Shown here: positions 6,730 to 12,450 of the stretch, in pieces
How the letters are laid out: the number at the start of each line of letters is the position of its first letter
How positions within the stretch are numbered: position 1 is the stretch's first letter
Source of the DNA: a bacterium
GTDB lineage: Bacteria; Actinomycetota; Acidimicrobiia; Acidimicrobiales; CATQHL01
Direction of reading: 5' to 3'
Length of the DNA stretch: 12,450 nucleotides
Assembly (NCBI GenBank): GCA_028819945.1
Contig: JAPPKQ010000259.1
Coordinates: 1 to 12,450 of the forward strand
Notes under the pieces: model-generated
What the model was told of the DNA's origin: nothing
Database searches by the model: none
Seen by the model: only the letters and a program-made list of their open reading frames with translations
Position numbers and translations under genes: made by a program

Positions 6730-7616
6730 CAGCCTGCCTCCCAGCGGGCCAGCGCGGCCATCCGCTCGGCGCCCCCGACGGCGGCCAGGTACGCCTCGTG
6801 ATCGTCAGGGCCGTACACGTAGCTCTCCAGGAACGCCGCCACGTCGTTGTCCGAGCCGGCCGCCGCCACCCAGGCCAGATGCAGCGCCGCGTCGTAGCCG
6901 TACAGCGGGTTGAACGAGGTGGGATGCGCCCCCCACGGGACCTCCACGACGGCGTCGACCATGAAGCCGGGCAGGACGGTGCGGTCGGGGTTGGCGCGCA
7001 GCACGTCGCTGTCGACGATCTGCTCGGTGGTGACGATCACCCGGCGGGCGGCCTTGGGCATGATGCCGACGTCGGGCCACAGCGCCGTCGGCTCGTACTG
7101 CACGTTGCCATGGCGGTCGGCGCGGTGGCAGTGGATGAGCGCCACGTCGGGCACCAGCGCTCGGCACGCCACCACGGGCGGCCCCCCGAACGGATCCTCC
7201 AGCATCGTGAGGTTCTCGTTGATGTCGATGAGGTCGGTGCCGATCATCCCCCGGGTGGGCAGGAACGGCAGGTTGCGGGCGCCGGCGCCGAGGCGGGCCA
7301 GCAGCGCCGTCTCGGAGAGTTCCTCCATGCAGATGCGGCCGTCCTCCACGGCATGGCGGTAGTGCTGCGCCAGCCCGAACTGCTCCATCGAGACGGCGTT
7401 GCCGGTGAAGCGGTTCATGCAGCCCGCGGCGGCCAGCCAGTCCAGGGCGATGCCTCCCACCAGGCACACCAGCCCCAGTTCGCGGCGCTGCTGGCGGATG
7501 AGCTCGCGGACCATAGCCATGGGCGCCGCCTGCGTGGCCATGTTCTGCAGTGCCACGACATCGCCATCGGAGACCAGCGACGCGGCCTCAGCGAGCGTCG
7601 TCTTCTTCACCTGCAC
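6729..7616 (-). CDS. CoA-transferase family alpha subunit, IpdA-like
   Basis: First subunit of the IpdAB-type complex, 295 residues, close to the about 292 of mycobacterial IpdA. Recognised blocks: SDGDVVALQNMATQAAP at 16-32, NLPFLPTRGMIGTD at 115-128 (IpdA has RLPFLPIRAGLGS), HCHRADRHGNVQY at 162-174, VTTEQIVDS at 195-203, and MVDAVVEVPWGAHPT at 219-233. Glu102 in SETALLARL lines up with the glutamate reported, as I recall, as catalytic in IpdA. The GTG at 7616 is chosen because GGGGGAG lies 7 nt upstream; a second in-frame GTG two codons later is possible. It begins 16 bp after the SDR gene and is coupled to the beta subunit by TGATG. An ordinary 3-oxoacid CoA-transferase role is the alternative. 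Confidence 0.87.
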   Translation of the reverse strand: MQVKKTTLAEAASLVSDGDVVALQNMATQAAPMAMVRELIRQQRRELGLVCLVGGIALDWLAAAGCMNRFTGNAVSMEQFGLAQHYRHAVEDGRICMEELSETALLARLGAGARNLPFLPTRGMIGTDLIDINENLTMLEDPFGGPPVVACRALVPDVALIHCHRADRHGNVQYEPTALWPDVGIMPKAARRVIVTTEQIVDSDVLRANPDRTVLPGFMVDAVVEVPWGAHPTSFNPLYGYDAALHLAWVAAAGSDNDVAAFLESYVYGPDDHEAYLAAVGGAERMAALARWEAG

Positions 7617-7632
7617 CGGCCCGCTCCCCCGC

Positions 7633-8451
7633 TCACACCAGCTCGATGATCTCGCGGCCGCCGTGCAACTCGATGACCTGCCCGCAGCAGTAGTCGCTGG
7701 CCGCAGACGCCAGCCACAGGCAGGCCTCGGCGACGTCGTCGGGCCGGCCAGGGCGCCCGATGGGGATCCGCTCCTCGATGCGCCCGATGAGCTCGGCGGG
7801 CATGCCGAGGCCCGTCTCGGGGTCGCGAGCGCTCGTCATGCGGGTGCCGGCGATGTAGCCGGGCGCCACGGCGTTGACACACACGCCGAAGCGCGCCCAC
7901 TCCCGGGAGACCGACTTGGTGAGCCCGATGACACCGGCCTTGGCGGCGGAGTAGTTGGCGTTGCCGGCGAGGCCGTAGATGCCGTTTATCGAGGCCACGT
8001 TGACGATTTTCTTGCAGCCCTCGGCGGCGATCTGCGCCCGGTCGGTGCGTCGCAGCCAGGGCGCCGCGGCCCGGATCATGTTGAAGGTGCCGCGCAGCAC
8101 CACGTCGAGGACCGCATCCCAGTCCTCGTCGCTCATGCGGTGGACCATGACGTCGCGGGTGAGCCCCGCGTTGTTCACCAGGATGTCCAGGTCGCCGAAG
8201 TGCTCGGCGGCTGCCGCGGTGATGGCCTCGGCCTCGTCGACCACCGAGCCGGGCGCCGCGGCGGCCCGCCCACCGGCGTCTTCGATGGCCGCCACCAGCT
8301 CGGCGACCGCGGCGGCGTCGATGTCGTTGACGGCGACCGCTGCTCCGGCGGCGGCGAACCGGGTGGCGATGGCGGCGCCGATCCCGCGACCGGCACCTGT
8401 CACCAACGCCACGCGCCCCTGCAGGGCCCCATCAGCGCCGCACGGGGTCAT
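7633..8451 (-). CDS. Short-chain dehydrogenase/reductase (FabG-like SDR)
   Basis: Classical SDR, 272 residues, oxidising or reducing a hydroxyl/keto group, probably on a CoA thioester in this context. Cofactor motif TGAGRGIG at 18-25, NNAG at 93-96, catalytic S154, Y167 and K171 (YSAAK), and the VAPGYI block after the active site. Asp43/Asp45 at the end of strand two (VNDID) suggests NAD+ rather than NADP+. A short extra stretch (RRTDRAQIAAEGCKK, about 134-148) precedes the Ser strand. I place the start at the ATG at 8451, with GCGAGGG upstream. The frame stays open for 22 more codons to 8517, but that extension reads PSFRRRPESR, the translation of the palindromic repeat. It follows the acyl-CoA dehydrogenase across a 114-bp repeat spacer and is followed by the CoA-transferase pair after 16 bp. 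Confidence 0.9.
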   Translation of the reverse strand: MTPCGADGALQGRVALVTGAGRGIGAAIATRFAAAGAAVAVNDIDAAAVAELVAAIEDAGGRAAAAPGSVVDEAEAITAAAAEHFGDLDILVNNAGLTRDVMVHRMSDEDWDAVLDVVLRGTFNMIRAAAPWLRRTDRAQIAAEGCKKIVNVASINGIYGLAGNANYSAAKAGVIGLTKSVSREWARFGVCVNAVAPGYIAGTRMTSARDPETGLGMPAELIGRIEERIPIGRPGRPDDVAEACLWLASAASDYCCGQVIELHGGREIIELV

Positions 8452-8476
8452 CTCGGGCCCTCGCCACTTGGCTGGC

Positions 8477-8505
8477 CTGGATTCCGGCCTTCGCCGGAAT
8501 GACGG
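8477..8505. repeat. Palindromic repeat copy 4 (full, 29 bp)
   Basis: CTGG flank, arm ATTCCGGC (8481-8488), loop CTTC, arm GCCGGAAT (8493-8500), flank GACGG. It lies in the 114-bp spacer between the acyl-CoA dehydrogenase and SDR genes, upstream of the SDR start. Confidence 0.85.
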
Positions 8506-8516
8506 ATCGCCGGGCA

Positions 8517-8538
8517 CCGGCCTTCGCCGGAATGACGG
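8517..8538. repeat. Palindromic repeat copy 5 (left-truncated, 22 bp)
   Basis: Identical over 22 bp to 8484-8505 and offset by 33 bp, in direct orientation. The outer left flank and the ATT of the arm are missing (CACCGG instead of ATTCCGG), so only the inner 5 bp of the stem can pair. The two copies form an imperfect tandem. Confidence 0.8.
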
Positions 8539-8565
8539 TGGAGGTTGCCGGTGTCATGCAGGCTC

Positions 8566-9726
8566 CTAGAACGATCGCGGGAGCCCGAACGACTCGGCGA
8601 TGTTGTTGCGGGCCATCTCGTTGCTGATGGGGCCGATGCGGTAGAGGCGGGCGTCGCGCCAGTAGCGCTGCATGTTGGTCTCCGCTGCGTAACCCATGCC
8701 GCCGAGCATCTGGATGCCGTGGTCGGCGGCCTTCCCGGCGTACTCCGAGGCACACACCTTGGCCATGTTGGCCTCGATGCCGCAATCGCGGCCCTGATCG
8801 GACAGCCAGGCCGCGTAGTAGGTCAGAAGTTCGGCCTGCTGGCGCCACATGGCGATGTCGGCGATGAAGTGCTGCAGGGCCTGGAAGGAGCCGATCTTGC
8901 GCCCGAAGGCCTCACGCTCGTTCAGGTGCTCCACGGCGTCCTCGAGGACCGCGTCCAGGATGCCGGTGCACAGCGCGGCCACCATGATGCGCTCGTTGTT
9001 GAGCGTGGAGAGCATGCGGTAGAAGCCCATGCCCGGCTCGCCCACCACGTAGCGGTCGGGCACGAACACGTCGTCGAGGAACACCTCGCAGGAGCCCACG
9101 GCGCGCATGCCCAGCTTGGGGATCTGGCGGGTCTCCAGGCCGTCGCTGGGGTTGGGCACCAGGAACAGCGTCACCCCGTGGGCGGCCTTGTCGGGGCTGT
9201 CGGAGGTGCGCGCCATGAGGAACAGGTAGTCCGAGACGTGGGCCGCGGTGGACCAGATCTTCTGGCCCGTGATCCGCCAGCCGCCCGGCACTTCGACCGC
9301 CCGGGTCTTCATGGCGCCCATGAGGTCGGTGCCGCCGGACGGCTCGGTCACCGAGATCGCCACCCGGATGTCGCCGGTCGCCAGGCTGGGGATCAGCTCC
9401 TCGCGCACGTCCTGGCGGGCGAAGGCGTTGATGGACTTGGCGCAGAACGAGGAGATGCCGAAGATCCAGGTCAGCCCGGCGAGGGAACGGGCGAGCTCGC
9501 GGGTGAGGATCATCTGGGTGAGCACGTCGCCGCCGGCGCCGCCCAGCTCCTCGGGCAGGCCAATGGCGTGGAAGCCGGCCGCCGACATCTTGTCCCAGAG
9601 CTCGAACGGGTACTCGAACTCCTGCATCTCGATGTCGCGGGCGACGTTCTTGGGACACTCCTTGTCGACCCAGGAACGCACCGTCTTGGCGAAGAGCTCC
9701 TGTTCGGGCGTCAGCGAGAAGTCCAT
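8566..9726 (-). CDS. Acyl-CoA dehydrogenase (FAD-dependent)
   Basis: Introduces an alpha,beta double bond into an acyl-CoA, passing electrons to ETF. 386 residues, normal length. Seen: N-terminal domain MDFSLTPEQELFAKTVRSWV, middle-domain VAISVTEPSGGTD at 122-133 and W-S-T-A block KIWSTAAHVSDY at 156-167, C-terminal AFGRKIGSFQALQHFIADI, and the final LGGMGYAAETNMQRYWRDARLYRIGPISNEMARN. At the position of the MCAD-type catalytic Glu (YEGT) this protein has GPIS, so that base is missing. E245 in LNNERIMVAA sits where isovaleryl-CoA dehydrogenase has its base (LERLVLAGG). The ATG at 9726 starts the family-typical N-terminus with GGAA upstream; the open frame further upstream overlaps the FAD oxidoreductase and is rejected. 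It starts 28 bp after that gene. Confidence 0.93.
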   Translation of the reverse strand: MDFSLTPEQELFAKTVRSWVDKECPKNVARDIEMQEFEYPFELWDKMSAAGFHAIGLPEELGGAGGDVLTQMILTRELARSLAGLTWIFGISSFCAKSINAFARQDVREELIPSLATGDIRVAISVTEPSGGTDLMGAMKTRAVEVPGGWRITGQKIWSTAAHVSDYLFLMARTSDSPDKAAHGVTLFLVPNPSDGLETRQIPKLGMRAVGSCEVFLDDVFVPDRYVVGEPGMGFYRMLSTLNNERIMVAALCTGILDAVLEDAVEHLNEREAFGRKIGSFQALQHFIADIAMWRQQAELLTYYAAWLSDQGRDCGIEANMAKVCASEYAGKAADHGIQMLGGMGYAAETNMQRYWRDARLYRIGPISNEMARNNIAESFGLPRSF

Positions 9727-9754
9727 GGGTTTCCGTTCTTCGGGGTCTCGTCGG

Positions 9755-11146
9755 TCAGTAGCGCCAGCCGTCGCCGAAGAAGGCGATGCGGTGGCCCAGG
9801 TAGTCCTCCACGCAGGTGAGCGCGGCCCGGGCGGCCCGGTCGGTGCCGATGCCGCGGCTGCGGAACGTCTCGGAGGCGAAGTAGAGGCCCTCCACGTTGG
9901 GGGCGCGCCAGTGCGGGCGGAATGTGCCCACCAGCATCGGCTTCTGCACGACACCGAAGGGCGGATCGAAGACCAGTCCCCGGCGGCGCCACACGTGGTC
10001 GCGCAGCCCTGGGTACATCTCGAACAGGCCCGCCTCGAAGCGGTCGTACATCTCGCCGACGTAGCGGCGATCGCGGCCCTTGAAGCCGGGAATGACGCCG
10101 CCGGTGCAGTAGAGGTGGACGCCGGGCGGGGTGGAGTCCGGGTCCATGGCCGTCTGGTCGTACATGAACCCCGGCGTGGGGCTGTGCGGCGTGGCCAGCC
10201 AGGTGGACAGCTCGCGGGGGTCGTACATGGTGACCGGCTCCTCGGTCGCCAGGTAGAGGCCCAGCCACGACACCCGGTAGGCGTCCTGGGCGAGGTAGCG
10301 GATCTGGTTGACGTACCAGTCCGGCAGGTGCCAGTCGGGCACCACCCGCAGCACGCTCCACACCGGCAGGGTGGAGATCACGCAGCCGGTCTCCAGCACC
10401 TCGCCGGGCTCGACGTCGTTGGGCACGACGATGCCGTCGCGGCCGAGCGCCACGCCGACCACCTCGCCATTCTCGATGAGCACCTGATCGGCGGCGCAGT
10501 TGAGGCGCACCTCGCCGCCGTGGCGGCCGACGGCGCCGGCGAGGTCGCGCCACATGCCGTCCCATCCCTGGCCCGGCCAGCACGAGTAGGCGGCCATGTG
10601 CCGCTCCTCGTAGTGCATCTTGCGCACCCACAGGTTGTCACTGGCCGAGTGGTCCCACCAGTTGTCGGTGAGGCACTCCAGCACGGCCAGAAACTCGAAC
10701 AGGTCGACCACGCTCTGGTCGGTGGTGTGCTGGTGGATCCAGGTGCGCATGGGCCGGTCGTCCCAGGCCTCCAACTCGTCCCAGGAGGTCTCGACGAGGG
10801 CCTTGATGACCTTCTTCAGCTCGGTCTTGTTGCCGCTGTAGCGATCGCGGATGGAGCCCCAGCGGCGCGCCTCGTTGTCCCAGACGGGCATGTCGTGGGA
10901 CACCTCGCCGTGGATGAGCTCCTCACCCACGTACTCGAAGATCTTGGTGATGCCCGAGCCCCCGTCCTCGATGAGGTGGCCGCCGAGATTGACGCGGAAC
11001 CCCTCGTCGTCGACGGCCAGGGCGCGCCCGCCCAGGTGGGGTGACCGCTCCAGCACGCAGACGCTGCGACCATCGCGCGCCAGCAGTGCACCGGCCGAGA
11101 GCCCGGCGGCGCCGGCGCCGATCACGACCACGTCGTAGCTGGACAT
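9755..11146 (-). CDS. FAD-dependent oxidoreductase, phytoene desaturase / amine oxidase-like
   Basis: 463-residue flavoprotein of the NAD(P)/FAD superfamily; probably desaturates or oxidises a hydrophobic substrate. Dinucleotide-binding motif VVVIGAGAAGLSAG at 6-19, ERSPHLGGRA at 33-42 (the LGGR signature of phytoene dehydrogenase/monoamine-oxidase-like proteins), a second FAD contact in RLNCAADQVLIENGEVVGV at about 214-232, and the C-terminal FAD motif LYFASETFRSRGIGTDRAARAA at 421-442. The middle is rich in Trp/Tyr (for example DNWWDHSASDNLW), suggesting a large aromatic pocket. No signal peptide or clear membrane segment is seen. The ATG at 11146 is chosen because AGAGGA lies about 7 nt upstream and the Rossmann motif begins at residue 6; a 46-residue upstream extension of the frame would run back through the promoter. 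It is the first gene of the operon. It is not an obvious KstD, and the substrate is unknown. Confidence 0.88.
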   Translation of the reverse strand: MSSYDVVVIGAGAAGLSAGALLARDGRSVCVLERSPHLGGRALAVDDEGFRVNLGGHLIEDGGSGITKIFEYVGEELIHGEVSHDMPVWDNEARRWGSIRDRYSGNKTELKKVIKALVETSWDELEAWDDRPMRTWIHQHTTDQSVVDLFEFLAVLECLTDNWWDHSASDNLWVRKMHYEERHMAAYSCWPGQGWDGMWRDLAGAVGRHGGEVRLNCAADQVLIENGEVVGVALGRDGIVVPNDVEPGEVLETGCVISTLPVWSVLRVVPDWHLPDWYVNQIRYLAQDAYRVSWLGLYLATEEPVTMYDPRELSTWLATPHSPTPGFMYDQTAMDPDSTPPGVHLYCTGGVIPGFKGRDRRYVGEMYDRFEAGLFEMYPGLRDHVWRRRGLVFDPPFGVVQKPMLVGTFRPHWRAPNVEGLYFASETFRSRGIGTDRAARAALTCVEDYLGHRIAFFGDGWRY

Positions 11147-11217
11147 CGAGGATCCTCTCGCTCGGGCACGACGAGGGGCCGATGACCGCCGCTCTCCGGC
11201 GCACCCCTCCAATGTCG

Positions 11218-11246
11218 ATCGTATCAAACGGTCGTTTGACACACAA
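11218..11246 (-). promoter_or_regulatory. Putative sigma70-like promoter of the ten-gene operon
   Basis: On the minus strand TTGTGT (11246-11241) is followed by a 17-bp spacer and TACGAT (11223-11218). This gives a 3/6 match to the -35 consensus, 4/6 to the -10, and ideal spacing. Transcription would start near 11211, leaving about 65 nt of leader before the FAD oxidoreductase ATG. The palindrome in its spacer makes regulated use likely. No comparable promoter was seen at the later junctions. Confidence 0.55.
11224..11239. promoter_or_regulatory. TetR/PsrA-type operator palindrome
   Basis: TCAAACG (11224-11230), GT, CGTTTGA (11233-11239) is a perfect 7-bp inverted repeat with 2-bp spacer. 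The symmetry extends to a 22-bp site (11221-11242) with one mismatched pair. The core CAAAC-N4-GTTTG matches the PsrA-type pattern I recall for a TetR regulator of beta-oxidation. It fills the spacer between the -35 and -10 boxes, the classic position for repression. No regulator gene lies in the window. Confidence 0.7.
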
Positions 11247-11263
11247 GACGGATGGCCCGAGGG

Positions 11264-11296
11264 CCGGCACTCGCGGTGATGCACCCGGAGTGCCGG
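11264..11296 (-). terminator. Candidate stem-loop terminator downstream of the luciferase-like gene
   Basis: CCGGCACTC (11264-11272) pairs with GAGTGCCGG (11288-11296). Inside the 15-nt loop GGTG and CACC can pair again around a 3-nt ATG. The stem is strong and GC-rich but has no T-run after it, so termination would have to be of the tail-less kind or rho-assisted. It lies 44 bp past the stop of the 11341 gene and just upstream of the operon promoter, the expected place for insulation. Confidence 0.4.
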
Positions 11297-11340
11297 GCGA
11301 GCGCTGGCCGGACCGTTGAGCTACGGGTTGCAGCGCGTGT

Positions 11341-12411
11341 TCACGGGGCGCAGCGAAGCACCGTCTGCATCGAGCCTTCGCTGTCACCGGGCATCACCCC
11401 GGTGGGCAGCAGGATGGGGGTGTCGATTCCGACGTCCCGGTATTCGGCGACGCGGCGGCGCACGGCGTCCTCCCCCACCGCGCACACGGCCTCTACCACG
11501 GCGTCGTCCACGCAGTCGAGCGCCTCGCGCCGGTCGCCGGCTGCCCAGGCCTCGGCGGCCTCTGTAAGGCGCGGGAAGCAGCCCGCGAAGCAGTGCTGGT
11601 GGGTCGGCACCATGGCGTAGGCCAGCACCGCCCGGCGCATCCGTTCCCGCGCCTCGTCGGGCCGGTCGCCGGCGTAGCCCCAGAACGAGCACACGAGCTC
11701 CACCGAGTCGGGGTCACGACCGGCGGCTCGGGCCGCCTCGTGGACGACCGCACGCTTGGTCGCCACCTCTCCGGGCGGGCACCAGGCCAGGAAGGCGCCG
11801 TCGGCCACCGTGCCGGCCAACGCCAGCATGCGGTCGCCCATGGCGCCGAGCCACACCGGCACCGGCTCCGGCGGCGCCATCTCCAGGCGGAAACCCTCGC
11901 AGCGCAGTTCCTCGCCGTCGTAGCTGATCTTGCCGCCGGCCATCGCCCGGGCGAACAACTCCAGGTACTCCCGGGTGGTGGTGTAAGGCTTGCGGAACTC
12001 GATCCCGTGCCAGCGGCCCACGATGATGGGGCTTGAGGCGCCGAAGCCCGCCACGATGCGCCCCGGCGCCGCCGAGGCGAGCGTCGCGAATCCCATGGCA
12101 GCCAGGGGCGCGGGGCGGGTGTAGGTCGCCAGGATTCCCGATCCCAGGCGGATGCGGCGGGTCCGGGTTGCGGCCATACCCATCAGCGAGAGCACTTCGG
12201 CGCCGGCCACCTCACCGCAGAGCGCGGTGTGATAGCCGGCCTCCTCGGCGGCCACATAGAGCGCCAGGAACTGTCCGGCGCTGAGACCGTCCTCCACGGG
12301 CATGGTCATGCCGTAGCCGGCGCCGGCACCGTCGCCGCGGCAAACCGGCGGTTCAGTAGGGGACCCGGTCACCGCGGCGGCGTCCCCGGAAGGATCGGCG
12401 GTCTCGGGCAC
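11341..12411 (-). CDS. Luciferase-like (LLM class) F420-type oxidoreductase, start uncertain
   Basis: Luciferase superfamily TIM barrel, 356 residues from a GTG at 12411. First barrel strand YGMTMPVEDG at 33-42, TRRIRLGSGILATYTRP at 84-100, GFGASSPIIVGRWHG at 122-136 (a pattern I associate with F420-dependent LLM proteins), and VPVWLGAMGDRMLALAGTVADG near 185-206. It is not close to the other LLM protein in the window, so this is a different subfamily. The first 32 residues are Ala/Gly/Pro-rich and outside the domain. The ATG at 12309 (residue 35) would start the domain, while the frame is also open upstream to the window edge, so the true start may be outside. It is separated from the operon by 194 bp with a terminator-like hairpin and a promoter, so it is probably a separate transcript. 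Confidence 0.85.
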   Translation of the reverse strand: MPETADPSGDAAAVTGSPTEPPVCRGDGAGAGYGMTMPVEDGLSAGQFLALYVAAEEAGYHTALCGEVAGAEVLSLMGMAATRTRRIRLGSGILATYTRPAPLAAMGFATLASAAPGRIVAGFGASSPIIVGRWHGIEFRKPYTTTREYLELFARAMAGGKISYDGEELRCEGFRLEMAPPEPVPVWLGAMGDRMLALAGTVADGAFLAWCPPGEVATKRAVVHEAARAAGRDPDSVELVCSFWGYAGDRPDEARERMRRAVLAYAMVPTHQHCFAGCFPRLTEAAEAWAAGDRREALDCVDDAVVEAVCAVGEDAVRRRVAEYRDVGIDTPILLPTGVMPGDSEGSMQTVLRCAP

Positions 12412-12450
12412 GATGCGGGGTGATCGATCGACGTTGCCGGGGTGCGACCG

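Larger units (their letters stand above)
8432..8557 (-). other. Short ORF (41 aa) with strong Shine-Dalgarno spanning a repeat-bearing spacer; doubtful gene
   Basis: The stop of the acyl-CoA dehydrogenase is immediately part of an AGGAG (8563-8567), five bases before an ATG at 8557. The frame runs through both repeat copies, reading VIPAKAGARRSVIPAKAGIQ, and stops at 8432, about 20 bp inside the SDR gene in another frame. The peptide is made mostly of repeat translation and has no domain. The good ribosome binding site may be a leftover of the original start of the next gene, displaced by repeat insertion. Confidence 0.2.

Noticed and set aside
8452..8517. 22-residue N-terminal extension of the SDR
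   Set aside because: It translates the palindromic repeat (PSFRRRPESR); the ATG at 8451 has a Shine-Dalgarno-like sequence and fits the family start.
783..8538. CRISPR-like interpretation of the repeats
   Set aside because: The copies are scattered over kilobases with irregular spacing and no uniform spacers; they are palindromic intergenic elements.
9727..9954. 76-residue upstream extension of the acyl-CoA dehydrogenase
   Set aside because: It overlaps the coding end of the FAD oxidoreductase and has no similarity to the family; MDFSLTPEQ is the typical N-terminus.
10081..10100. GGGAATGAC similarity to the repeat inside the FAD oxidoreductase gene
   Set aside because: It is only a short match in coding sequence with no second arm; a chance occurrence.
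9248..11044. Long plus-strand ORF (598 codons) opposite the dehydrogenase and FAD oxidoreductase genes
   Set aside because: It is antisense to two genes with full domain motifs; its translation is low-complexity and has no recognisable domain. Stop-poor GC-rich DNA gives such shadows.
2731..11146. Identification as the actinobacterial cholesterol HIP (KstR2) cluster
   Set aside because: EchA20- and IpdC-like genes are missing, the SDR does not look like IpdF by eye, and the operator does not match the KstR2 motif I recall (CAAG-N2-CTTG core).
11147..11284. 46-residue upstream extension of the FAD oxidoreductase
   Set aside because: It would run through the operator and promoter; the ATG at 11146 has a ribosome binding site and begins the Rossmann fold.

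Overview
This window looks like high-GC bacterial DNA from an actinobacterium-like lineage, possibly an uncultured Acidimicrobiia-type organism. That placement is inferred from the strong G/C bias at third codon positions, the F420-type luciferase-like oxidoreductases, the IpdAB-type CoA-transferase pair and the GTG starts. No rRNA or other taxonomic marker is present. Every gene I can support lies on the minus strand, so the window is described from high to low coordinates, the direction of transcription.

Region 1 (about 12450-11341) holds a luciferase-like monooxygenase family gene whose reading frame stays open to the window edge, so its start is uncertain. Region 2 (11340-11147) is a 194-bp control region. 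It holds a strong stem-loop that may end the upstream transcript. It also holds a sigma70-like promoter whose 17-bp spacer is filled by a 16-bp TetR/PsrA-style palindrome. Region 3 (11146 to beyond position 1) is a ten-gene operon: phytoene-desaturase-like FAD oxidoreductase, acyl-CoA dehydrogenase, short-chain dehydrogenase, IpdA-like and IpdB-like CoA-transferase/hydrolase subunits, an F420-type luciferase-like oxidoreductase, an NTF2/SnoaL-like small protein, a FadD-type acyl-CoA synthetase, a CaiC-like acyl-CoA ligase, and a ketopantoate-reductase-like dehydrogenase cut off by the window end.

Most junctions in the operon are tight: one 4-bp overlap, one 1-bp overlap and gaps of 13-28 bp. 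Three junctions are widened to 97, 202 and 114 bp, and exactly these three carry copies of a short palindromic repeat (8-bp stem ATTCCGGC/GCCGGAAT, variable 4-nt loop, flanks CTGG and GACGG). One copy runs into the GTG start codon of the CaiC-like ligase. Two spacers also contain short ORFs that bridge the flanking genes.

Together the genes read as a catabolic route for a carboxylic, probably alicyclic or terpenoid/steroid-like substrate. The ligases would form CoA thioesters, the acyl-CoA dehydrogenase and SDR would carry out beta-oxidation-like steps, and the IpdAB-like pair could open a ring of a cyclic diketone CoA ester or exchange CoA. The flavin/F420 enzymes and the reductase would supply unusual redox steps. 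The substrate is unknown, and the gene set does not match the actinobacterial cholesterol HIP cluster as I remember it, so this may be an undescribed pathway.
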